NCBI GenBank assembly: GCA_036272815.1
Contig: DATAYA010000088.1
Span: 1-12,061 of the forward strand
Direction: 5' to 3'
From: DATAYA01 sp036272815
GTDB taxonomy: Bacteria; Pseudomonadota; Alphaproteobacteria; Acetobacterales; Acetobacteraceae
Length of the DNA: 12,061 nucleotides
Shown: piece after piece, positions 6,092-12,061 of the stretch
Layout: the number at the start of each line of letters is the position of its first letter
Numbering within the stretch: position 1 is the first letter of the stretch
Notes under the pieces: model-generated
What the model saw: only the letters and a program-made list of their open reading frames with translations
Databases searched by the model: none
What the model was told of the DNA's origin: nothing
Made by a program: the position numbers and the translations under genes

Positions 6092-7434
6092 GGCCGGGCG
6101 CGGGCCGGAGGCGGCTCGCGTCGCTGGCCGCCATGCTGCTGCTGCCGCTCGTCGCTGCGGCGGGCGGGCGGACGCCGCCGCGCCCGCCGTCGCACATCGC
6201 GCCCCGGCACATCGCTCCCCGGCACATCGCGCCTCACCACATCCTGGCGCTGCCGATCCCGCCGCTGCCCGATCCGGCGGTCGCGGCGCAGGCGGCGTTG
6301 CAGCAGGCCGAGCGCGACCGGGCGGCGCAACTTGCGCGGCATGAGGCGGCGAGCGCGCGGGCGGCGGGAGCGCTGGCCGACCAGCAGCGGTTTTCCGCAG
6401 CCCTGATCGCGGCGACGGCGCGCCTGCAGGCGACCGAGCAGGCGCTGGCGGCGGCGGCCGACCGGATGGATGGTCTGCGCCGCCGGCGCGCGGTCGCCGA
6501 GGCGGCGCTGGCGGCGCGGGCGGCGGACCTCGCGCCGCTGCTGCCGCTGATTGAGCGGCTCGCGCTGCATCCGACCGAGACGCTGCTCGCGGTGCCGGCG
6601 CCGCCGACCGAGACGCTGGTGGGGGTGCTGGTGATGCGCGGCCTGTCGCAGCGGCTGGAGCAGGACGCGGAAGCGCTGCGGCGCGAACAGGACAGGGTCG
6701 CGGCGCTGGCCGGGAAGATCACCGTGGCGGCGCGAAACCTGGCGGCGGCGGGGGCGGCGCAGCGGGCGGAGGCGGCGGCGCTGGATGCCCGGATCGCCGG
6801 CGCCCGAGCGGTCGAGCGGACTGCGAACGACGCGGCGGCGGCGGCGGCACGGGTGGCCGCCGCGGATGCCGGGCAGGCGGGCGACCTGCGCGGCCTGCTG
6901 GGCCGGATCGAGGCCGACCGGCGTGCGGCCGCGGCATCGGCCGAGACGGAGGCACGGCAGAAGCGGCGGACGCGGGCGGATGCGGCCAAGGCTGACGCGG
7001 CGACACCGCGGGCGGTGGCGTTCGCGGTTCCGGCGGGGCCGGGGATCGCCGCGGCGGCCGGCCATGCGCCGGTGGCCCACGCGCCGGTGGCCGGGCGGCT
7101 GGTGCGTGCGTTCGGCGCCGAGACCGACGCCGGTCCTGCCGAGGGCCTCTCCTATGCGACGCCGCCGGGGGCGCGCGTGGTCTCCCCCTGCGCCGGGCAG
7201 GTCGAGTTCGCCGCTCCTTTCCGCAGCTACGGGCGACTGTTGATCGTGGACTGCGGCGGCGGCTACCATCTGGTGCTGGCGGGACTGCACCGTCTTGACG
7301 TATCGGTAGGGCGTTCGGTGCAGGCTGGTGCGCCGGTGGGAGTGATGCCGGGTGGCAGGCCCTCGCTTTACGTGGAGCTGCGCCGCGACGGGCAGCCGGT
7401 CGATCCGGCGCCGTGGCTGCGGGCGAAGGGATGA
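6088..7434 (+). CDS. EnvC-like murein hydrolase activator (degenerate M23/LytM domain)
   Basis: Probable periplasmic activator of cell-wall amidases during division. It starts at GTG 6088, overlapping the gpmI stop by 4 bp. A basic start and hydrophobic run (MRPGAGRRRLASLAAMLLLPLVAAAGG) form a signal peptide. A His/Pro repeat follows, then long Ala/Arg/Glu-rich heptad-like stretches (about residues 65-310) expected to be coiled coil. The C-terminal LytM domain (about 335-448) reads GRLVRAFGAE, GARVVSPCAGQVEFAAPFRSYG, GGYHLVLAGL, and LYVELRRDGQPVDPAPWL. The zinc ligands of active M23 peptidases are absent: the His...Asp position reads GLSYAT and the HxH position reads LYVEL. That loss is characteristic of the EnvC activator class, so a regulatory rather than enzymatic role is likely. 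The amidase partner is not in the window. Confidence 0.88.
   Translation: MRPGAGRRRLASLAAMLLLPLVAAAGGRTPPRPPSHIAPRHIAPRHIAPHHILALPIPPLPDPAVAAQAALQQAERDRAAQLARHEAASARAAGALADQQRFSAALIAATARLQATEQALAAAADRMDGLRRRRAVAEAALAARAADLAPLLPLIERLALHPTETLLAVPAPPTETLVGVLVMRGLSQRLEQDAEALRREQDRVAALAGKITVAARNLAAAGAAQRAEAAALDARIAGARAVERTANDAAAAAARVAAADAGQAGDLRGLLGRIEADRRAAAASAETEARQKRRTRADAAKADAATPRAVAFAVPAGPGIAAAAGHAPVAHAPVAGRLVRAFGAETDAGPAEGLSYATPPGARVVSPCAGQVEFAAPFRSYGRLLIVDCGGGYHLVLAGLHRLDVSVGRSVQAGAPVGVMPGGRPSLYVELRRDGQPVDPAPWLRAKG
6193..6237 (+). repeat. 15-bp tandem repeat encoding HIAPR units
   Basis: Three consecutive 15-bp units of the form CACATCGCGCCCCGG encode HIAPR-HIAPR-HIAPH, followed by a partial fourth (HIL). 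They lie just after the signal peptide of the EnvC-like protein, so they would form the start of the mature chain. Unit number is likely variable between strains through replication slippage; frame is kept because the period is a multiple of three. Confidence 0.75.
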
Positions 7435-7551
7435 ATGACCCCTGTTAACACCCCCTGTCGGGCCGGGAGTTGCTGGATTGATGCGCGGGCCAGATCGGCC
7501 AGCGTGATGGATGCCGGGTGACAGAGGCCCGTGCGAGAGAGGATGACGCGT
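7435..7551 (+). other. 117-bp spacer between the EnvC-like gene and ctpA
   Basis: This is among the longest gaps inside the operon. It contains the perfect palindrome TGTTAACA (7443-7450), notable for its AT content here, flanked by two copies of CCCCTGT (7439-7445 and 7452-7458). It also holds the ctpA ribosome-binding site AGAGAGG (7536-7542). An internal promoter for ctpA could lie here, but I see no clear -35/-10 pair. A 28-codon ORF from ATG 7435 has no recognizable features and is probably not a gene. Confidence 0.4.
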
Positions 7552-8928
7552 ATGAAGTATCGCACCGGGCTGCTCCTTGGGGCCGCCTTCGCCGCCGGCA
7601 TCGCTGCGGCACCGGCCTCCGGGCTGGTGGCGCGGCATCTCGGGATCGAGCCGGCGTTCGCGCAGGACGTCGACAACAACCGCGCCGAGACCTACCGGCT
7701 GCTGACGCTGTTCGGCGACGTGTTCGAGCGGGTGCGCGCCGAGTACGTCGACCCGGTCTCCGACCGCAAGCTGATCGACAACGCGCTGAACGGGATGCTG
7801 ACCGGGCTTGACCCGCATTCCGACTACATGGACCGCAAGGAGTGGCGCGACATGCAGGTGCAGACGCGCGGCGAGTTCGGCGGCCTCGGGCTCGAGGTGA
7901 CGCAGGATGGCGGGCTCATCAAGGTCGTGAGCCCGATCGACGACACGCCCGCGGCGCACGCCGGCATCAAGCCCGGCGATCTGATCACCGCGATCGACCA
8001 CAAGACGGTGGAGGGCATCAGCCTCAACCAGGCGGTCGATCAGATGCGCGGGCCGCCGGACAGCACGATCCATCTGACGCTGAAGCGGGCCGGCATCAAC
8101 ACGCCGATCGAGCTGACGCTGACCCGCCAGATCATCCACATCCAGGTCGTCAAGAGCCGGATGTTCGGCGACATCGGGTATGTCCGGCTGACCCAGTTCA
8201 ACGAGGAAACCGACCCCGGCCTGCGGAAGGCGATCAGCGGCTTCGAGCAGCAGGCCGGCGACAGGCTGGCCGGCGTCGTGCTGGACCTGCGCAACAACCC
8301 GGGCGGGCTGCTCGATCAGGCGGTGGACGTCTCCAGCAACTTCCTCAACAGCGGCGAGGTGGTCTCGACCAAAGCGCGGCATCCCGAGGACAGCCAGCGC
8401 TGGGATGCGAAGGCGGGGGGCGACATCACGCACGGCGTGCCGCTGGTGGTGCTCATCAACGGCGGCTCGGCCTCGGCCAGCGAGATCGTCGCCGGCGCGT
8501 TGCAGGACCAGCGGCGGGCGGTGCTGGTGGGCACGCGCAGCTTCGGCAAGGGCTCGGTGCAGACGGTGATCCCGCTGCCGGGCAACGGCGCGATGCGGCT
8601 GACGACGGCGCGCTACTACACGCCGTCCGGACGCTCGATCCAGGGGCTCGGCATCTCGCCGGACGTGCCCGTGGCGGAGACACCGAAGCCGGTGGACCAG
8701 TTCGGCCCGGAGCGCGAACTCGACCTCAACCACACGATCACCAACGAGGGCGGCACCAAGGGGCCGCCGCCGCGCACCGACCTGCCGGCGATCGTGCATG
8801 ACATCCCGGCCAAGCCGCCGGCGAACTGGCCCAAACTCGACGCCAAGAACCCGGCGACCGACTTCCAGCTGCAGCAGGCGCTGGTGGTCGTGCGGGCGAT
8901 GGCCGCGCAGCGCCGGGTCAGCCGCTGA
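7552..8928 (+). CDS. ctpA: Carboxyl-terminal processing protease CtpA (S41 family)
   Basis: Secreted serine protease that trims or degrades envelope proteins from their C-terminus. ATG 7552 is chosen because AGAGAGG ends 9 nt before it; GTG 7531 and ATG 7543 are in-frame alternatives. The 458-residue product starts with an export signal (MKYRTGLLLGAAFAAGIAAA, probable cleavage after AFAQ near residue 38). An N-terminal helical segment follows (YRLLTLFGDVFERVRAEYV). A PDZ domain (about 100-185) shows FGGLGLEVT and GIKPGDLITAIDHKTVEG. In the protease core, VLDLRNNPGGLLDQAVDVS precedes the catalytic Ser in NGGSASASE (Ser308) and Lys in SFGKGSVQT (Lys333), 25 residues apart as in other CtpA enzymes. 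The C-terminal tail is Pro-rich. Placement next to an EnvC-like factor agrees with the frequent pairing of Ctp proteases with wall hydrolase control. Confidence 0.95.
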   Translation: MKYRTGLLLGAAFAAGIAAAPASGLVARHLGIEPAFAQDVDNNRAETYRLLTLFGDVFERVRAEYVDPVSDRKLIDNALNGMLTGLDPHSDYMDRKEWRDMQVQTRGEFGGLGLEVTQDGGLIKVVSPIDDTPAAHAGIKPGDLITAIDHKTVEGISLNQAVDQMRGPPDSTIHLTLKRAGINTPIELTLTRQIIHIQVVKSRMFGDIGYVRLTQFNEETDPGLRKAISGFEQQAGDRLAGVVLDLRNNPGGLLDQAVDVSSNFLNSGEVVSTKARHPEDSQRWDAKAGGDITHGVPLVVLINGGSASASEIVAGALQDQRRAVLVGTRSFGKGSVQTVIPLPGNGAMRLTTARYYTPSGRSIQGLGISPDVPVAETPKPVDQFGPERELDLNHTITNEGGTKGPPPRTDLPAIVHDIPAKPPANWPKLDAKNPATDFQLQQALVVVRAMAAQRRVSR

Positions 8929-9002
8929 GGCAGGGCGCGGAGGGGAAGCGGCAGGAGGAGCCGCCGCTGGAGCAGCCGTTTCCGTCCGCCGACGAGGCAG
9001 GA

Positions 9003-9291
9003 GTGGACGCGCCGGCGCCGCGACGATCGCCGGGTCTGGTGGCCCCGGGTCTGGTGGCGCTGGCGTGGTTCTGGGTGGCGCTGCTGGTGATCGCGGGTGC
9101 GGGTGCGGCCACGTTGCAGGTGCTCGGGCCGCCGGCGGCTGTCGTGGCGCGCGCGGGCGCCGGCCGAGACACGGGTGCCAAGGTGGGCAAGCTCGCTTCG
9201 GCGCCACCGGCCGCAGCGTCATCCGCCGGTCTCGCCCGGCCGACGGCGACGAACGCGGCGGCAATGACGCCGGTGTTGAAGAAGCCGGGGG
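9003..9291 (+). pseudogene. Membrane-anchor N-terminal part of the divergent polysaccharide deacetylase, out of frame with the rest
   Basis: GTG 9003, with GAGG 5 nt upstream, opens a frame encoding a short basic/Pro start (MDAPAPRRSPG), one strong hydrophobic segment (GLVALAWFWVALLVIAGAG, about 17-36), and then an Ala/Pro-rich stretch. This is the usual layout of the N-terminus of proteobacterial divergent polysaccharide deacetylases, but the catalytic-like domain continues in the next frame. The switch must lie after a TGA at 9277-9279 in the downstream frame, and a G6 run at 9287-9292 is the obvious place. The frame is also open upstream back to CTG 8925, overlapping the ctpA stop, so the true start may be earlier. 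If the shift is a sequencing error, this and the next entry are one gene. Confidence 0.65.
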
Positions 9292-9292
9292 G
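9287..9292 (+). other. G6 run at the apparent frameshift
   Basis: Six consecutive G residues mark the only homopolymer at the point where coding passes from the frame of GTG 9003 to the frame of GTG 9292. Reading straight through needs a +1 step, so an intact gene would have one G fewer or two more. The last G of the run also begins the GTG at 9292. Sequencing miscount, true mutation and programmed slippage cannot be told apart from one sequence. Confidence 0.55.
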
Positions 9293-10230
9293 TGACGGCG
9301 CCCACGGACACGCAGGCGGCGGCGGGTGTCGCCGTTCCTGCGCCGGCGAAGGCCGTTACCGAAAAACCCGGTTCGCCGGGTCCGGCGATCAGGGCGGTGT
9401 TGCGGACCGACCCGGCAATCCCGCCGCCGGACGCGGCGCTGCTGGCGGCCGATCCCGGCGCACCCGGCGTGATGCTGCCGCGGATCGGGGCGGACGGGCT
9501 GCAGCCGATGCAGGCCTATGCCGCGGTGCCGCCGCCGGCCGACGGGCGGCCGATGGTCGCGATGGTGGTGAGCGGGCTCGGCCTCGCCGCCGCCGACAGC
9601 GAGGTCGCGATCGACAAGCTGCCGGCCGCGGTCGACCTTGCCTTCTCGCCCTATGCGGTGGCGCCCGATGACCTGTTGGCGCAGGCGCGGGCGCATGGGC
9701 ACGAGATCCTGGTCTCGATCCCGATGGAGCCGCAGGGCTATCCGCTGAACGATCCCGGCAACCATGCGCTGCTGGTGGCCAACTCGCCGGCGCAGAACCT
9801 TGCGGCGCTGGACTGGGCGCTGGCCCGGATCCCGGGCGCGGTGGGGGCGATCGGGGCGCTCGACGGGATGCGCGGCGAGCGGCTGGCGGCGACGCCGACG
9901 GCGTTCGATGCGATGCAGCGGGCGCTGGCCGGGCGCGGGCTGCTCTATCTCGACCCGCGGCCGGGGGCGCCAGCCCCGGTGCTCGCATCGGGCCGCAGCG
10001 TCGATGTGGTGGTGGACGAGCCGCCCGACCCAGCGGCGATCGATGCGGCGCTGGCGCGGCTGGAGGCGCGGGCGCGCGCGCATGGTTCGGCGCTCGGGCT
10101 CGCCGGGCCGCTGCGGCCGGCGACGCTGCGGCACCTGATCGCCTGGGCGACCGGGCTCGGCGCGCGCGGGCTGCTCCTCGTGCCGGCGAGCGCGATTGCG
10201 GGCCGGCCGGCGGGCGTGGCGGCGGAATGA
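9292..10230 (+). CDS. Divergent polysaccharide deacetylase family protein (YibQ-like), main domain
   Basis: This family (divergent polysaccharide deacetylase, COG2861) has a NodB-like fold with altered catalytic residues; its substrate is unknown, though a cell-wall role is usually assumed from neighbours such as EnvC and CtpA, as here. From GTG 9292 the frame gives 312 residues. After a low-complexity start come PPPDAALL, LPRIGADGLQPMQAYA, PMVAMVVSGLGLAAADSEVA, LPAAVDLAFSPYA, LLAQARAHGHEILVSIPMEP, and YPLNDPGNHALLV, all family landmarks. Later come GAIGALDGMRGERLAA, GLLYLDPRPG and VVVDEPPDPAAIDAALARLE. GTG 9292 has no convincing ribosome-binding site and would give a protein without a membrane anchor. 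I infer that the natural product includes the segment from 9003 onward. The stop overlaps the rppH ATG by 4 bp. Confidence 0.87.
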   Translation: MTAPTDTQAAAGVAVPAPAKAVTEKPGSPGPAIRAVLRTDPAIPPPDAALLAADPGAPGVMLPRIGADGLQPMQAYAAVPPPADGRPMVAMVVSGLGLAAADSEVAIDKLPAAVDLAFSPYAVAPDDLLAQARAHGHEILVSIPMEPQGYPLNDPGNHALLVANSPAQNLAALDWALARIPGAVGAIGALDGMRGERLAATPTAFDAMQRALAGRGLLYLDPRPGAPAPVLASGRSVDVVVDEPPDPAAIDAALARLEARARAHGSALGLAGPLRPATLRHLIAWATGLGARGLLLVPASAIAGRPAGVAAE

Positions 10231-10754
10231 GCCATTCGGGGCTGCCCCCGTCTGCCCTGCCCCCCTCTGGCCTGCCGTGGCGGCTGAACGTGGGCGCGGT
10301 GCTGTTCGCGCGCGACGGCCGCGTGCTGGTGGCGCGGCGCGCCGACCTGCCGAACGCGGAGGGCGCTGCCGGCGGCTGGCAACTGCCGCAGGGCGGCATC
10401 GATCCGGGCGAGGACCCGCGGACGGCGGTGCTGCGGGAGCTTGCCGAGGAGATCGGCACCGACCGCGCCGAGATCATCGGCGAGCATCCGGAGTGGCTCG
10501 AGTACGACTTCCCGCCCGGACTGGGTGGCCGGCTGCCAAAGCGGTTCCGCGGCCAGCGGCAGCGCTGGTTCGCGCTGCGGTTCCTCGGCGAGGACGCCGA
10601 CATCCGGCTGGATGCCGACCCGCACGTGGAGTTCGACGCCTGGCGCTGGGTGCCGCTCGCCGAGGTGCCGGCGCTGGCGGTGCCGTTCAAGCGGCCGATC
10701 TATGCGACCGTCGCGGCCGCCTTCGCGCGCTTCGCGGCACCCCGGACGTCGTAG
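10227..10754 (+). CDS. rppH: RNA pyrophosphohydrolase (Nudix hydrolase)
   Basis: Likely removes pyrophosphate from the 5' end of triphosphorylated RNA, which opens messages to RNase E decay. The Nudix box GX5EX7REUXEEXGU fits at residues 56-78 (GGIDPGEDP followed by RELAEEIGT). Family features around it are WRLNVGAVLF, GGWQLPQGGID, LEYDFPPGL, KRFRGQRQRWFALRF, EFDAWRWVPLAEVPALAVPFKR and PIYATVAAAF. The RGQxQxWF and FK(R) stretches are typical of RppH rather than of MutT. At 175 residues it is slightly long; the first 17 residues contain a Pro-rich repeat (LPPSALPPSGLP). ATG 10227 overlaps the preceding stop as ATGA. It is the last gene before a hairpin, so it probably ends the operon. Confidence 0.93.
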   Translation: MSHSGLPPSALPPSGLPWRLNVGAVLFARDGRVLVARRADLPNAEGAAGGWQLPQGGIDPGEDPRTAVLRELAEEIGTDRAEIIGEHPEWLEYDFPPGLGGRLPKRFRGQRQRWFALRFLGEDADIRLDADPHVEFDAWRWVPLAEVPALAVPFKRPIYATVAAAFARFAAPRTS

Positions 10755-10756
10755 TT

Positions 10757-10775
10757 CCGGACCGCGCGGGTCCGG
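10757..10775 (+). terminator. GC-rich hairpin after rppH
   Basis: A perfect 7-bp inverted repeat, CCGGACC (10757-10763) and GGTCCGG (10769-10775), is separated by a 5-nt loop GCGCG and starts 2 nt after the rppH stop. No run of T follows (CTCTGATC), so it is not a textbook intrinsic terminator. In GC-rich genomes such hairpins may still pause polymerase or protect the 3' end. It fits the end of the long housekeeping operon. Confidence 0.5.
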
Positions 10776-10817
10776 CTCTGATCGAAACCTGACATAGCGG
10801 CTTGTCCGTGGCGGCGC

Positions 10818-10842
10818 CGAACCGATCGCAAAGGGCGGCGTT
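10818..10842 (+). promoter_or_regulatory. Possible EcfG-type (general stress sigma factor) promoter
   Basis: CGAAC (10818-10822), 16 nt, then CGTT (10839-10842) resembles the alphaproteobacterial EcfG consensus GGAAC-N16/17-CGTT, with one mismatch in the -35 element. Transcription from it would start some 20 nt upstream of a strong AGGAGG ribosome-binding site (10862-10867). The match is short and could be chance, but the downstream pair of genes, one resembling a general stress protein, makes it plausible. Confidence 0.35.
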
Positions 10843-10875
10843 GCACCCTCACGACCACGACAGGAGGAGTGAGGA

Positions 10876-11490
10876 ATGAAAGCCTTCGCCCTGGGCCTTG
10901 CGGCCGCGGGCTTGCTGGCGGCGTCCGCCAGCGCCCAGCCTGCCACGGCCCAGACCACGACCCAATCCACGACCCAATCCACGACCGGGACCAGCACCGG
11001 CAATGCCGGCGCGACGACCGGCGCCGGCGGTGGCGTGGGTGGTGCGCCCGCGACGGTGAGCGCGGCGCCGGGCGGGGCTCCGGGTGCGACGCCGAGCACG
11101 CTCGCCACGCCGGGGACCAACGCGAATGGCTCGGCGGCCAACGGTTCGGGCCGGATGACCGGCGCCGCCGCCGGGGGCACGAACATGATGCCCTCGCCCG
11201 CGGTGGGTGCGGCACCCGGAGCGCCCGCGGGCGCGGCGGCCGGCCAGCGCGCCGCCTCCGGCAACGACAACCAGGCGGTCGCGACCACCAATGCCAATGC
11301 GGCGACCCCGGCGCACGGCGCCAACAGCTTCACCCAGGGGCAGGCAGCGCACAGGATCGCGGCGCACGGGTTCAGCCAGGTCAGCGGGCTGAAGAAGGAC
11401 CGCTACGGCATCTGGCGCGGCACCGCCCAGCAGGACGGCAAGCCGGTCGGCGTCTGGCTCGACTACAAGGGCAACGTCGGAACGCACTGA
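10876..11490 (+). CDS. Secreted low-complexity protein with a PepSY-like C-terminal domain
   Basis: Not a characterized gene. A clear signal peptide (MKAFALGLAAAGLLAASASA, probable cleavage AxA around residue 20) sends the 204-residue product to the periplasm or outside. Residues 21-149 are low complexity, rich in Ala, Gly, Thr, Pro and Asn, and probably unstructured. Residues 150-204 form a compact region, beginning NSFTQGQAAHRIAAHGFSQV and including LKKDRYGIWRGTA and GVWLDYKGNV. That pattern (an initial helix with a Gly-Phe turn, then two strands with a GIWRG turn) resembles small PepSY-like domains in secreted proteins, some of which inhibit or modulate proteases. Function is unknown. ATG 10876 has AGGAGG 8 nt upstream, one of the best ribosome-binding sites here, suggesting good expression. 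It is separated from rppH by a hairpin. Confidence 0.85.
   Translation: MKAFALGLAAAGLLAASASAQPATAQTTTQSTTQSTTGTSTGNAGATTGAGGGVGGAPATVSAAPGGAPGATPSTLATPGTNANGSAANGSGRMTGAAAGGTNMMPSPAVGAAPGAPAGAAAGQRAASGNDNQAVATTNANAATPAHGANSFTQGQAAHRIAAHGFSQVSGLKKDRYGIWRGTAQQDGKPVGVWLDYKGNVGTH
10957..10992 (+). repeat. 12-bp tandem repeat encoding TTQS units
   Basis: ACGACCCAATCC occurs twice in tandem (10957-10968 and 10969-10980), followed by a diverged third unit (ACGACCGGGACC). They encode TTQS-TTQS-TTGT just after the signal peptide of the secreted protein. The period is a multiple of three, so unit changes would keep the frame. Confidence 0.7.
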
Positions 11491-11505
11491 GGCGGCGGCA
11501 GCGTC

Positions 11506-11521
11506 CGCCCCGACCGGGGCG
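11506..11521 (+). terminator. Hairpin between the secreted protein and the stress-protein gene
   Basis: CGCCCC (11506-11511) and GGGGCG (11516-11521) form a perfect 6-bp stem with a GACC loop, 15 nt after the stop of the PepSY-like gene. A second small element (GCCCACGGGC) follows in the same 109-bp spacer. There is no T run. It may terminate or attenuate transcription between the two genes, or be a by-product of high GC content. Confidence 0.3.
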
Positions 11522-11599
11522 CCCACCGGGCCGCCCACGGGCCTCCCCGATCCGGTTGCGCGGATGGCGGGCCTCATCGAGAAAACAGGAGGATGGAGA

Positions 11600-12061
11600 A
11601 TGGCCACGCGAACAGTCGCACGGCTCTATGACACACATGAGGACGCGGTCCAGGTGGTCCGCGACCTCGAAGCGGCGGGCATCGCCCACGAGCGGGTGAG
11701 CATCGTCGCCGCCGACCGCGACCGCCGATCTGTGGCCGACCCGGGCGTCCCCGGCGCGGGCTCCCCAGGCGTCGGCGCTACAGGCGTCGGCACCGCGGGC
11801 GTCGGCAGCACGGGTCTCGGCACGCCGGCGATCGGCGGCATGGACACCGGACCCACGGGCATCGGGCCGACCGGCACCGGCCTCACGGGCGGCGTACCCG
11901 TCGGCGCGGGAGCCAGGATGATCGGGACCACCGACGAGGAATTCGTCGACGAGGGCACCACGCGCGCCGGCAGCGGCGCGGCCGCCGGGGCCTCGATCGG
12001 CACCGTCATCGGCGGCGGCCTCGGAGTGCTGGCCGGCATCGGCGCGATCGCGATCCCCGGC
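11600..12061 (+). CDS. General stress protein 17M (YflT)-like protein with glycine-rich insertion, 3' end missing
   Basis: The frame is open from ATG 11600 to the window end (154 codons). AGGAGG (11587-11592) lies 7 nt before this ATG, which decides the start. The first 40 residues (TVARLYDTHEDAVQVVRDLEA, then AGIAHERVSIVAADRD) match the general stress protein 17M domain, first described in Bacillus YflT: a ferredoxin-like strand-helix-strand opening in which a membrane- or envelope-related stress role is assumed but no biochemical function is known. A glycine-rich low-complexity region follows (about 45-115). Then comes EEFVDEGTTRAG and a Gly/Ala zipper-like hydrophobic segment (GAAAGASIGTVIGGGLGVL, then AGIGAIAIPG) that may insert into or associate with a membrane. 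The remainder lies beyond the window. Together with its neighbour it may belong to a stress regulon. Confidence 0.8.
   Translation, partial: MATRTVARLYDTHEDAVQVVRDLEAAGIAHERVSIVAADRDRRSVADPGVPGAGSPGVGATGVGTAGVGSTGLGTPAIGGMDTGPTGIGPTGTGLTGGVPVGAGARMIGTTDEEFVDEGTTRAGSGAAAGASIGTVIGGGLGVLAGIGAIAIPG
11768..11827 (+). repeat. 15-bp tandem repeat encoding GVGxT-type units
   Basis: Four consecutive 15-bp units beginning GGCGTCGGC (the last GGTCTCGGC) encode GVGAT-GVGTA-GVGST-GLGTP within the YflT-like protein. Looser copies of the same theme continue downstream (GIGPTGTGLTGG). Such in-frame repeats can expand and contract, so length variation among relatives is expected. Confidence 0.7.

Noticed and set aside
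6193..6240. Tandem repeats considered as a CRISPR or other dedicated repeat array.
   Set aside because: The units are 15 bp, contiguous without spacers, and keep the reading frame of a protein gene; they are coding repeats.
7435..7521. A 28-codon ORF in the spacer before ctpA, starting at ATG 7435.
   Set aside because: It has no ribosome-binding site of its own that I can support, no recognizable peptide features, and its ATG nearly overlaps the preceding stop by chance.
9295..9671. Continuation of the deacetylase N-terminal frame past the G6 run.
   Set aside because: The translation becomes Gly/Arg/Ala-rich and loses family similarity, while the neighbouring frame carries all conserved motifs.
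5875..10134. A minus-strand open frame of 1419 codons, and several other long minus-strand frames (for example 1087-2856, 4541-5932, 9945-11333).
   Set aside because: They lie antisense to well-identified genes. Their translations are Arg/Ala/Pro-rich with no recognizable domains. Long antisense frames are expected where third codon positions are nearly all G or C and stop codons are rare.

Overview
The window is very GC-rich (roughly 70% or more by eye) and densely coded, with every supported gene on the + strand. The gene order obgE-proB-proA-nadD-rsfS-rlmH-gpmI-envC-ctpA-divergent polysaccharide deacetylase-rppH is typical of alphaproteobacteria. The detailed protein features suggest Rhodospirillales, probably Acetobacteraceae; this placement is inferred from gene order and composition, not from a search.

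Positions 1-10754 look like one long housekeeping transcription unit. It begins inside obgE (ribosome-assembly GTPase) and runs into proB and proA (first two steps of proline synthesis). Next comes one uninterrupted reading frame holding both nadD (NAD synthesis) and rsfS (ribosome silencing), then rlmH (23S rRNA methylation) and gpmI (glycolysis). The last part is a cell-envelope block: an EnvC-like amidase activator, the CtpA protease and a divergent polysaccharide deacetylase; the unit ends with the Nudix hydrolase rppH. Many junctions are 4-bp stop/start overlaps (obgE/proB, gpmI/envC, deacetylase/rppH), which points to translational coupling. A GC-rich hairpin follows rppH.

Positions 10755-12061 differ in character. 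Two genes with strong Shine-Dalgarno sequences have their own spacers. One encodes a secreted low-complexity protein with a PepSY-like C-terminal domain. The other, cut by the window end, encodes a protein resembling the general stress protein 17M/YflT family with a glycine-rich repeat insertion. A sequence resembling an EcfG-type general-stress promoter precedes the first of them.

No mobile element, CRISPR array, tRNA or rRNA was seen, and I found no convincing new system. The points most worth a second look are: the nadD-rsfS frame with no stop between them but a good ribosome-binding site in front of an ATC codon; an apparent frameshift at a G6 run in the deacetylase gene; a chain of two tiny ORFs linking proB to proA through ATGA overlaps; and the possible stress-regulated pair at the right end.
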